Positions 11,299 to 21,526 of a stretch of 64,000 nucleotides of DNA are shown piece by piece (the first letter of the stretch is position 1; the number at the start of each line of letters is the position of its first letter). The position numbers were made by a program, and so were the translations under genes. The notes below the pieces were generated by a model, which was not told where the DNA came from, did no database searches, and saw nothing but the letters and a program-made list of their open reading frames with translations. The DNA is from Tubiluchus corallicola. Taxonomy: Eukaryota > Priapulida > Priapulimorpha > Priapulimorphida > Tubiluchidae. The stretch is from NCBI GenBank assembly GCA_030141605.1, contig JAQGDQ010000700.1, positions 46,136 to 110,135 on the forward strand, given 5' to 3'.

Positions 11299-12714
11299 AT
11301 GAACAGATTATTTTTGTTGTGTACATTTATCGTCATTGGATTGCTCATCATTAGAATATGGATCAGTGCAGTTCTAGTCGCCAAACAGTCACAGTTCATC
11401 ATTAGTCTCAAGTCTTATGGGTATCCAGTAAATGTGACCTCGGCAAGTCACACGGAGTGTAATCTTGAAGTGATCCCACCTGGTTTCATACTGTGGAGCA
11501 ACAAATTTTGGCAAGAGCAGAAAGATTTAGATGGCCATTTATTTCTATACTCGTCTTTCAAGGATGTTGGTAAACGAGTGACGTACGTGCGCATTTTTGC
11601 AATGAGCGAAAAACGTCTAGAAGACAACTTAAAAATATTTTGTTACTTGTGGCCTGATAACAAATACTTACCAAATGTGGTTGTAGCTGATATTCATCAT
11701 ATCTGGATAGACGCATGGGACAAACGATCCAAGTTCCATTCACCATATATGTTTTCTTGTCGCCTTGATCCAAACGATCCAAAAAATTATACTCACGTGT
11801 CTGTCGCCTTCAATAAGTGCAGTCAACTGACAAATTCTCTGAAAATAATCTCAGAAGTGAACTCCTCAAAGAAATCTCAGTTTGCAGTGTGTTTGAAAGG
11901 ATTGGACTTTGCAGAAGACATATCAGAGCGGTTAATTGAGTGGATCGAGTTGCATCGAATTCTGGGGGCGAGAAAGATACTAATCTACAAGTTTCACGTC
12001 CACAGCAATGTAACAAAAATTTTAGACTTCTACGAAGCTGAAGGATTTGTTGACATCTATCCCATCACACTGCCAGGTAAGCAGCCAAACGCGTGGAAAG
12101 AAAGAACTGCTTACCTGAAAAACGACTCGCCTCACAAACGGCGTCACGAGATACTCTTTTACAACGATTGTCTTTACCGACTGAAGAACATCTATAAATA
12201 TGTAGTGCTTGTGGATGTTGACGAAGTTATAGTTCCTGTTAACAGCTCCACCTGGTATGAGCTTATGAAAACTGTGCGCACGGAAATCGAAAGCTCAAAC
12301 AAAACTGTTATTGCCCATAAAGGACCAATGACAATTAAATGGAAAGTAAAAAAGTACGCCTCATATTACGCAAGCAATATTTACTATTTAGACGATCATG
12401 TTGACAATTCTAGTCATTTGTACTTCCTGCAGAGGAATATTCGAAATGAATCGTTTCTTCGGAAAGGGTACGGTGTTAAAAGTTTCTTTGATACCGACGG
12501 TGTGGTGACTTTGTACAATCACCAGGTGATAAAATGGGAGCCAAATTATGGGCAAACGTACCACATACCGTACAGTTTGGCGAGGCTGCATCATTACAAA
12601 CCCTCTAATATAATTTCAAATCACGTACCAGTGGAAGATACTCTTTTACATAAATATAAACAAAAACTGACGTCAAGGACTGAAAAGGTGTTGAAACAAC
12701 TTGGACGCTTGTGA
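11299..12714 (+). CDS. GT92-family (DUF23) glycosyltransferase, type II membrane protein
   Basis: Single exon, 471 residues. A short N-terminus is followed by a signal-anchor helix at about 4-27. The lumenal domain carries family marks of GT92: FAVCLKGL around C198, an IEWIELHRILGARKILIY block (about 214-230), and NDCLYRLKNIYKYVVLVDVDE (289-309) containing the D-x-D metal/nucleotide-sugar site at 306-308. Several NxS/T sites are present. GT92 enzymes include galactosyltransferases that extend core fucose on N-glycans in nematodes; the donor and acceptor here are not established. AATAAA follows at 12759-12764, 45 bases after the stop. Lack of introns contrasts with the two-exon sulfotransferase nearby. 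Confidence 0.88.
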   Translation: MNRLFLLCTFIVIGLLIIRIWISAVLVAKQSQFIISLKSYGYPVNVTSASHTECNLEVIPPGFILWSNKFWQEQKDLDGHLFLYSSFKDVGKRVTYVRIFAMSEKRLEDNLKIFCYLWPDNKYLPNVVVADIHHIWIDAWDKRSKFHSPYMFSCRLDPNDPKNYTHVSVAFNKCSQLTNSLKIISEVNSSKKSQFAVCLKGLDFAEDISERLIEWIELHRILGARKILIYKFHVHSNVTKILDFYEAEGFVDIYPITLPGKQPNAWKERTAYLKNDSPHKRRHEILFYNDCLYRLKNIYKYVVLVDVDEVIVPVNSSTWYELMKTVRTEIESSNKTVIAHKGPMTIKWKVKKYASYYASNIYYLDDHVDNSSHLYFLQRNIRNESFLRKGYGVKSFFDTDGVVTLYNHQVIKWEPNYGQTYHIPYSLARLHHYKPSNIISNHVPVEDTLLHKYKQKLTSRTEKVLKQLGRL

Positions 12715-12758
12715 CACCTGTTGGATGTTATTCTGAACTACTTTATTGAACAATGCAA

Positions 12759-12764
12759 AATAAA
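12759..12764 (+). terminator. Polyadenylation signal of the GT92 gene
   Basis: AATAAA 45 bases downstream of the TGA. Confidence 0.6.
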
Positions 12765-13021
12765 TTGTTACTGAATTGAAATCTCGTTTGAATAACAAAC
12801 AGCACAACCGATGACAAAAAGAACATGGAGATGAAGTTTCTTAAGTGACACGCTTCGAGTTGTGCACCAAGTAATTATCAATGATTTTTTCGTCGTCTAA
12901 GTGCTACTACGTTCTAAAACATGACACATCCCACCTGTTGATGCTCCGCATTCCTGTCCACAGCCGATGATGCGTCATCCCTCAAACCTAGAGTTGTATT
13001 TGTTAAAACTTTTTGCATTAT

Positions 13022-13309
13022 CTATGTCGTTTCAAGAGCTTTACGTAATGCTATATGATGAGGAGAATCTTCAGGTGTGCATCTTAGTGCATGCCCAATC
13101 CAATACAATCTTCTTACTTGTTTATTCCATGTCCAAGGGTTTTTCTTCAACACATCATACAGAACATTATTGGATACTCTGTCTGGACATTTAGTTGCTA
13201 ATAATTTTCTATAGAGACGTCTTTGAAAAGTACTAAGTTCCTTCTGCTGTTTAACTTTTATTAATTTTGTGCAAACGAGCAAAAACAGAAAGAATCTAAT
13301 AATTAACAC
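13022..13309 (-). pseudogene. Non-LTR retrotransposon remnant (C-terminal end of reverse transcriptase ORF)
   Basis: The translated minus strand reads LSTFQRRLYRKLLATKCPDR, then an RVSNN block and VRRLYWIGHALRCTPEDSP. This is the conserved C-terminal arrangement of endonuclease/reverse-transcriptase polyproteins of non-LTR elements (xFQRRxxRxIL...RVSN...RRLxWxGHxxR). Only this end survives; no catalytic RT motifs are present. Confidence 0.7.
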
Positions 13310-13660
13310 TTGTGTTAACTCGAGAAGTTATACACGAGAAGCATAACTCGTAATTAAGAGAATACTATGCTGAAGTTTATTCATAAGACGTTTCGCGTTG
13401 TGCACGAACAACTCGTTCTCAATTATGCAGTGCACATCTGTAAACACAGAAAGAATCTAATAATTAACAGTAAGTAATTAAACGAGTCAATATAAGAGTT
13501 AGTTGTTGTAGATTTTTGCTGATTAATATAAGAGTTAGTTGCCAGATTTTTGCTGTAACAGTAGTTTGCGAATCTGCACTACATGATCGATAGTGATAGA
13601 AGTCGAAACGACTCATTAATGAAGTGCAGCATGAAGTTGTTTTTATCATTGGTTATGCTG

Positions 13661-14030
13661 CCTATGATACACCAAAGAGTCCAGCGTCTGCCGTCTGAAA
13701 ACGATAAATGGTCCCTCAGTACGTGAAACCAAAGATTTTGGCAGCAAAGATGCTCATAACTAGACGCTGAAAGACAGAGAGTCCATGACTCCATGTCGTG
13801 TCTATTACTCAATCAGTCAATGATGACTGGACCTGCAATTCTGAGACAACATACCCGATTCTTACAATCATTGGCAAAAGTTCAAAACCATCTTGCAAAA
13901 GACCATCTTCCAAATTCGAATCATAATTGAAATTTCTAACAGACTGGTTTTATTTTCGTCACAAACCTTTTAAATTGCATAATATTTGCAGTAGGTTTTT
14001 CAGACGCTGGACGCTTTGGTGTATCATAGG
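13661..14030. mobile_element. MITE-like element with about 40-bp terminal inverted repeats
   Basis: The left end CCTATGATACACCAAAGAGT continues into ccagcgtctg. The right end is its reverse complement with few changes (tttttcagacgctggacgct running into ttggtgtatcatagg). About 370 bp, non-coding. Target-site duplication unclear. Confidence 0.65.
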
Positions 14031-14634
14031 AATCATTATTCGAACAAGACTTCTAGATCTAGAAACAAAACAAGGGGTTTGTTTTATATTTTATGCGTGA
14101 TACATTGGTTTTTCCAAAAGTAAAATGGCGAACATATTATCTGTAAATTGGCCTCTCATTTTTCAGCACGTGTATTCTCACTTTTAAGTGTAGCTAGCTA
14201 TGTTTGCTTTGAATAGCTATTTGAGTGGCGTATGTATAAACAGACCGTATTGTTAACTAGCATACACACAGTTACTATAAGTGTGAGAAATTTAAATCGC
14301 GTTTATAACATTTAAAACAGTCTGATGTCAATCGCGGTATAGTCACGCTCAGTAGATGTAGAAAGATAATACATAGATGATAAAGTACTTAATTTGTTGT
14401 AGTAAGGAAGGACAAGTTTAGATATTTAAGCAAGTTAGTAGCGCTAGTATTAGAATTGTTAAGTAGATTACGGGTCATTTTCTTTTCAGTTTCTGCGATA
14501 GCAACTAATAATGCAGAAAAAACATTACCTACAGAAATAGCACAATCGATGTCATTAAATTTCCGAATTTGACCACAAATTACTTAATTTGAATAATGAC
14601 ATCTCTAGATGCACTACGTTGTAAAATATACGTT

Positions 14635-14779
14635 ACAGCTCAATATTTCGGCAACCAAATGTAGCCATTTTCGGGAGAACGATTTTTTTCATTTTCAAAA
14701 AAATTAAATATATATGAAAAATCATGTTCTACAAAATGACTGGCCTATATCGACGAAGGCTGTCGAAATATTGAGCTGT
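14635..14779. mobile_element. Short inverted-repeat element
   Basis: ACAGCTCAATATTTCGGCA at the left end is repeated inverted at the right end (TGTCGAAATATTGAGCTGT), 18 of 19 bases matching. The 145-bp unit has an AT-rich centre. Confidence 0.5.
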
Positions 14780-15059
14780 GTTTCTCTATAAATCATTTCT
14801 CAATTAATTTATATTTTATATTTCAAATACCTTTTATGACTGACTAGGCGAGTGACTGAAACTCTAGTAGCCACCAATAGATGTCAGCAGCTTATAAGGG
14901 CATCGGTACAATGTTGTTTCTTATATTTGAATACAATTTCATGTTTACCTTGCTTTTTAAAATTTTTTAATCAAATATGACGAAACTGTAGAATCGGTGT
15001 AGAAGTTGAACATTACACGTTCACAAATGCCACCAAATTGTTTTTTTTTTGCAAATACA

Positions 15060-15843
15060 AAAGACTCGTGAGATGAGATGACGTGAAGCGAGATGGGATG
15101 AGATGAGATGAAGTCAGGTAAGATGAGCTCAGCTAAGCTGAAATGAGATGAGAAGAGATCGAAGTGAGATGAGATGAGGTAGTGTGAGATTGTGAGATAA
15201 GACAACATGAGATGGGCGTGAGCTGAGGTGGGATGAGACGAGAGGAGACGTGGTGAGCTGAGCTGGGAGATGTGATGAGATGAAGTGAGGTGAAATGAGT
15301 GAGATGAACTGGGAGATGTGATGAGATGAAGTGAGGTGAGATGGGTGAGATGAGCTGGGAGATGTGATGAGATGAAGTGAGGTGAGATGGGTGAGACGAG
15401 TTGGGAGATGTGGTGAAGTGAGGTGAGATAGGTGAGACGAGCTGGGAGATGTGATGAGATGAAGTGAGATGAGATGAGCTGGGAGATGTGATGAGATGAA
15501 GTGAGGTGAGATGAGCTGGGAGATGTGATGAGATGAAGTGAGGTGAGTTGGGCAAGACGAGCTGGGAGACGTGATGAGATGAAGTGAGATGTGATGAGAT
15601 GAAATGAGAGGAGATGAGCTGGGGGATGTGATGAGATGAAGTGAGGTAAGATGAGCTGGGAGATGTGATGAGATGAAGTGAGGTGAGTTGGGCAAGACGA
15701 GCTGGGAGACGTGATGAGATGAAGTGAGATGTGATGAGATGAAATGAGAGGAGATGAGCTGGGAAATATGATTAATGAAGTGAGGTGAGATGAGCTGGGA
15801 GATGTGATGAGATGAAATGAGAGGAGATCAGCTGGGAAATGTG
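15060..15843. repeat. GA-rich minisatellite, first block
   Basis: Tandem, variable units built from gagctgggagatgtgatgag and atgaagtgaggtgagatg. Purine-rich on the plus strand throughout. Open frames on the minus strand (HLISSHLPAH-type) are by-products. Confidence 0.85.
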
Positions 15844-15844
15844 A

Positions 15845-17151
15845 TGTAACTGCATTGTAAATGTGTATTTCAAATATATACTATTTTTTGAACATGGAAA
15901 TGAAAGCTTATCACTGCCCAGAAGTTCAGAGCGATAAAAAGCACTGACGTCTAAATTGAGCTACTCATGGTCTGTGAAATTACTAGGAAGTAGCTTGGAG
16001 TTTTGGAACTCACAAACAAAAGGATCAGTGAGGTGTGTGTTCGCCTATGCATGAGTTTATCCCAGAAGCAGCGAAATGGAACAAATAAGAGCTGCGTTCG
16101 CCTCTTTCAGGGCAGCAAATTAGTGATGTTTTAAGTACGTGTGTGTGTGTGCGCGCGAGCATATCTGTTTATCTCCCATTATAATACTCAATTGCTTACA
16201 CTGTTTGCAAAGACTTCGTCTGATTAAAGTCTAAAATGTAGGCGTAGCAATAGAAAATGTTGTTTCTGTCTATTCTGTGCAAAAAATGGACCGCTGCTTA
16301 CTTCACAGCCGGCTTAATTTGCCTGTTTTTTGTAACTTACATGCTCATACCGTATAAGGTAAGGCGCACTTATAAGATTCAGTAACCTAAACGTTCAGGT
16401 CTCTGACCTATTAATGGTGCACAGTATCACGCGTATTTACGCATTTTACATGTAAAATTTAAATAAATGTTGTTTTCTAGTTGAATGTGGAAGAGTTTTC
16501 GTCTTCTCGGACTTCATCAGCTGTCATCCATTAAATATACTTCAAGATCTTAGCTGTATCTAATGGATGTCAGTTAATGAAGTCTGAGAGGAAGAAAGCT
16601 CCTGAAAGAATAAAGAATTTTTTTAGATTTTTGACCATGGCAATTCTCAGAAGAGCACTATCTTATTTTCAAGCCAGATTACGACGATATTCAATTTACA
16701 ATGGCAGACTAATGAAATGTAGTCGTTGTTCCATTAACGTCAAGAGACAATTGTTTAATGCTCACAGCACACATCTTTACTGTATGTCCATTTGGAGACA
16801 TTTTTATTTTTACAGTCTTAGGAAACTTAAGGTTGCGTATAATGTATCAGCATGGAAGCTTTTTAACTTTTCATAATTATGATATGAGCGCTAGATATAT
16901 TTCTACTATTTTGATGTGATTCATAGGAAATGTGCATACAGTTTATACATTAGGTTCAACAAGAGTGAAAATTTTATATGCCAGAGCATTTTAAATAGAG
17001 ATTTAAACCTTTCTTGTGAAGTGAGATGTCAGTGGCGAAGTTTGTTATTTCGTTAATTATTATTTGTGTTATCTTCGTGCAAAATTTTATTGTATTCTTG
17101 TATTGACTTGTGATGTGCATACGAACTTTGTAAAGTTTTAAATAAAATATT
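15845..17151 (+). repeat. 1.3-kb duplicated segment, copy 1 (carries candidate exon 1)
   Basis: From TGTAACTGCATTG to AATAAAATATT this segment matches 20196-21526 along its length, with scattered substitutions and several indels. It interrupts the GA-rich minisatellite, which resumes immediately after it. It contains the candidate glycosyltransferase exon at 16257-16358. Relative to copy 2 it lacks about 110 bp after 16480, has an extra hairpin arm near 16501-16533, and has an extra stretch of about 45 bp near 16635-16680. Confidence 0.85.
16257..16358 (+). CDS. Candidate alternative first exon A of the DXD glycosyltransferase (signal anchor)
   Basis: ATG followed by 34 open codons: MLFLSILCKKWTAAY, then a hydrophobic helix FTAGLICLFFVTYMLI and PYK. 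It ends exactly at a strong donor AAG|GTAAGG in phase 0. The only phase-0 glycosyltransferase exon downstream that lacks an anchor is 26019-27014, so the pair would make a standard type II Golgi enzyme of 365 residues. The intron would be about 9.7 kb. Supported by phase and topology, not by transcript evidence. Confidence 0.5.
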
Positions 17152-17870
17152 GGTGAGATAGGTGAGACGAGCTGGGAGATGTGATGAGATGAAAGTGAGG
17201 TGAGATGGGTGAGACGAGCTTGGAGATATGATGAGATGAAGTGAGATGAGCTGGGAGATATGATTAATGAAGTGAGGTGAGATGAGCTGGGAGATGCGAG
17301 GAGATGAAATGAGAGGAGATGAGCTGGGAAATGTGATGAGATGAAGTGAGGTGAGATGGGCGAGACGAGCTGTGAGTTGTGATGAGATGAAGTGAGATGA
17401 GATGAGCTGGGAGATGTGATGAGGCGAAGTGAGATGAGCTGGGAGATATGATTAATGAAGTGAGGTGAGATGAGCTGGGAGATGCGAGGAGATGAAATGA
17501 GAGGACATGAGCTGGGAAATGTGATGAGATGAAGTGAGATGAGCTGGGAGATATGATTAATGAAGTGAGGTGAGATGAGCTGGGAGATGCGAGGAGATGA
17601 AATGAGAGGACATGAGCTGGGAAATGTGATGAGATGAAGTGAGATGAGCTGGGAGATATGATTAATGAAGTGAGGTGAGATGAGCTGGGAGATGCGAGGA
17701 GATGAAATGAGAGGAGATGAGCTGGGAAATGTGATGAGATGAAGTGAGATGAGCTGGGAGATATGATTAATGAAGTGAGATGAGAGGAGCTGGGAGATGC
17801 GATGAGATGAAATGAGAAGAGATGAATTGAGATGAGTGGAGCTGGGAAATGTGATGAGATGAAGTGAGAA
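17152..17870. repeat. GA-rich minisatellite, second block
   Basis: The same family as 15060-15843, here with a clear higher-order unit of about 120 bp (gagctgggagatatgattaa, then an atgaagtgaggtgagatgag block, then a gcgaggagatgaaatgagag block) repeated several times. Confidence 0.85.
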
Positions 17871-19261
17871 GAAATTCTTGTCTGTTTATGGAAAGTAGAA
17901 AAAGTCCTGAGCGATTTATCATTTTAATAGATACTAGTTTTATCTGAAGGTCTTTCATTGCCTTGGCTTTCTCGGTAACAATAAAATTTTAAATCCTCTC
18001 AATTGAAATCAGGGAAAGGTGGGTTCCATGTATTTATGACGCGTTTCGTACGTGCTCTGTGTTCTAAGCTAAAATAGTAGAAAAGGTTAATGGCCATCTC
18101 AAGGCAACATTAGTAACATAGGTAACATCTCAAGGCAAGTCTCCTTCTCATACTTTAAATCTTAGCAGGTGTTTAGTGTCTGAAATAAATCCATTAAAAG
18201 ATTTCAAATTCTAGTTCCGATTCATTCACCTGGACCTATTTCCAAAGGCTTTAATCTTTGCCCTTTTATTAGCAAGTATTACTGAGGAGAATTACTGGAG
18301 ACGCTGTCGTAGAATCTTGCTGACAAGAATTGAATATTTACCCGATACTCAATGTATTCATGATTAATGATGTAACGATAATTGAACAGACTAGGTACTC
18401 AAAGTTTGATGATTATAGCAAAGTTTGAAGTATGATCATGCTGTGCAATCTGACTACATCAAATTCAATGTGCGGTAAATTCATCACTGCGCCTTGGATT
18501 TTGTAATCGTTGCACCTTCCTCCAAAAAACTTCAGGATGGAGATACAAATCAGGTGGCCCATGCTGAAAGGGGGAACCAACAACCAATGCTCGTTGTATT
18601 AGATCACTTTTGAGACCAGCTAATTTTCCCCTCTCAGAATGCGTGAAATTTTCACTATAAATTTCGATTAATGCAGCTTGTGTTGGAGGGCAATCATTGA
18701 AATGAACTTCAGTGCGTGCGTCTTCTCGCAAAAATGCAAACGAGGAGGAAATCATTCAAATAACATTTCACAAGTCAGTTATAAATTATCAGTTTTCTTT
18801 CATTTGATAGACACTTGCTAACCTTTTAATACTATCATCTGCCTAGGTTCTAGTTTCTATTGTACATTGCACATAAGCATGCAAGTTTTTCATGTTTACC
18901 ATTTCTACGCCAAGTAAGTTAACATTATTTTCGCAGACAGAGTTTTGATTAGAAATTTCGAACACATGAATCAGAATTCGAATCTTTTGTCTCATGCAAA
19001 TACTTACACTTATCTGGATTAGCTTTCATAATATTCTGTTGCAAACTAGTTTAGCACTCGCTTTTACTCATTTTGCAACAGTGTCTCGATTATACTCGAA
19101 TATACAAATCGTGATCACATTATAGCCATAGATATCTTAGAATTAATGAACTGTATCACCGCGAATGTCTATTGTTTCTATACAAGTATTTCTCCTTCCT
19201 CCTACATTTGTTAATTATTTAACTCCCGTTTAACAAATCCATAACTACTTTACTCATAGAG
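17871..19261. other. Stretch with one unexplained open frame
   Basis: Mostly AT-rich and without recognisable exons. The minus-strand frame at 18465-18755 (96 codons) has protein-like composition (for example FNDCPPTQAALIEIYSENF) but matches no family I know. It could be an exon or a decayed transposon piece. Confidence 0.35.
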
Positions 19262-19746
19262 TTGTTGGTAACTTTTATCCTCCTGCCATTCACACTAGTT
19301 ACGGTTACCGAATTCTTTCATATACTGCTATCTAACAATGGGCTCAAATTCCTCCTTGGGCAAAAGAACTTCAATTACAATGTTTTAAAAAGCATTTATT
19401 TTGATTTGTTGCTAACACGTTGCCAAATCTGCTAATTGGTGTTTTTAAGTACCTCTAATGATCTAATCTCATTTGTCTGTATTATTATCATTAATTGTTT
19501 TTATAGCTGAATATTGTTTTAACTTTGAGCTATTTTGTATGTATTTCTCTGTCTGCACCATGCATGTGTTTGCGCCATCTCGTGGTGAGTGTCGAAAGCT
19601 CACGCTCCTACTCTCCTCGAGGCTGATTTGTACAATTGCCAAACCGTTTCTGTTTTTATTATTATATTGTTGTTATCATAATGTAAATAGTTTAATGTTT
19701 TGTGTTGCAAATCAGCCAAATAAAAAACTATTGTATTGAATTGAAT
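19262..19746 (+). pseudogene. 3' end of a CR1/Jockey-like non-LTR retrotransposon
   Basis: Plus-strand translation gives HTSYGYRILSYTAI-stop-QWAQIPPWAKEL and LQCFKKHLF. This is a degenerate form of the conserved C-terminus YGxRxFSYxAPxxWNSLPxxIK...FKxxLKxxLF. An in-frame TAA marks it as dead. It ends in a short tail, attgtattgaattgaat, typical of non-LTR 3' ends. Confidence 0.6.
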
Positions 19747-19952
19747 ACTTGTACACTAACTCAGAACTTTAAATTACATTCTTTAAAAGATAACAAGATG
19801 ATTTTTCCTATTCGCCTACATTTTCAAGCACGGTAAAATGTATACATTTTAATACCAGTAATACTGCAAAAGCATTTCTGATAATTAAATAACAGATTAA
19901 AATCTTTTTAACGGCGGGGGAGCCCAACTGTTTATGATATCGCAAATGAACA

Positions 19953-20178
<226 letters not shown>

Positions 20179-20195
20179 TTTTTATTATCTTGTCT

Positions 20196-21526
20196 TGTAA
20201 CTGCATTGTAAATGTGTATTTCAAATATATACTATTTTTTGAACATAGGAAATGAAAGCTTATCACTGCCTAGAAGTTCAGAGCGATAAAAAGCACTGAC
20301 GTCTAAATTGAGCTACTCATGGTCTGTGAAATTACTAGGAAGTAGCTTGGAGTTTTGGAACTCACAAACAAAAGGATCAGTGAGGTGTGTGTTCGCCTAT
20401 GCATGAGTTTATCCCAGAAGCAGCGAAATGGAACAAATAAGAGGTGCGTTCGCCTCTTTCAGGGCAGCAAATTACTGATGTTTTAAGTACGTGTGTGTGT
20501 GCGAGCATATCTGTTTATCTCCCATTATAATACTCAATTGCTTACACTGTTTGCAAAGACTTCGTCTGATTAAAGTCTAAAATGTAGGAGTAGTAATAGA
20601 AAATGTTGTTTCTGTCTATTCTGTGCAAAAAATGGAACGCTGCTTACTTCACAGCCGGCTTAATTTGCCCGTTTTTTGTAACTTACATGCTCATACCGTA
20701 TAAGGTAAGGCGCACTTATAAGATTCAGTAACCTAAACGTTCAGGTCTCTGACCTATTAATGGTGCACAGTATCACGCGTATTTACGTATTTTATATGTA
20801 AAATTAAAATAAATGTCGTTTTCTAGCTGTGTCTAGGAATGTGGGCGAATTAAAGGAGAACATTAAGATATATTACGAGAATAATCGTAAAAGAAGCAGC
20901 CAAAATGCCCTTAAATCTCAAAAAATTCGTTATTTTTCAAGAGTTTTCGTCCTCTCGGACTCTTAGCTGTATCTAATGGATGTCAGTTAATGAAGTCTGT
21001 GAGGAAGAAACCTCCTGAAAGAATAAAGAATTTTTTGAGATTTAAAGATATTTTGACTTTATTCAATTTACAATGGCAGACTAATGAAATGTAGTCATTG
21101 TTCCATTAACGTCAAGAGACAATTGTTTAATGCCCACAGCACACATCTTTACTGTATGTCCATTTGGTGATATTTTTATTTTTACAGTCTTAGGAAACTT
21201 AAGGTTACGTATAATGTATCAGCATGGAAGCTTTTTAACTTTTCATAATTATGATATGAGCACTAGATATATTTCTACTATTTTGATGTGATTCATAGGA
21301 AGTGCATTTTATGCAGTTTATATATTAGGTTCAACAAGAGTGAAAATTTTATATGCAAGAGCATTTTAAATAGAGATTTAAACCTTTCTTGTGAAGTGAG
21401 ATGTCAGTGGCGAAGTTTGTTATATCGTTAATTATTATTTGTGTTATCTTCGTGCAAAATTTTATTGTATTCTTGTATTGACTTGTGATGTGCATATGAA
21501 CTTTGTAAAGTTTTGAATAAAATATT
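20196..21526 (+). repeat. 1.3-kb duplicated segment, copy 2
   Basis: Direct repeat of 15845-17151 in the same orientation, about 3 kb from it. It holds the second candidate first exon (20603-20704) and a stretch of about 110 bp (roughly 20830-20940) absent from copy 1. Confidence 0.85.
20603..20704 (+). CDS. Candidate alternative first exon B of the DXD glycosyltransferase
   Basis: Same 34-codon signal-anchor exon as 16257-16358, with the same AAG|GTAAGG phase-0 donor. Two amino-acid changes are visible: Thr to Asn before the helix and Leu to Pro inside it (LICPFFVTY). The proline is unfavourable in a membrane helix, so this copy may be the decaying one. The intron to 26019 would be about 5.3 kb. 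Confidence 0.45.

Noticed and set aside
15129-15695. 188-codon minus-strand frame rich in SSHLP
   Set aside because: Translation of the GA-rich minisatellite.
16577-16876. 99-codon frame in copy 1 of the duplicated segment
   Set aside because: The frame is not kept in copy 2 (indels shift it and it stops early), so it is unlikely to be coding.
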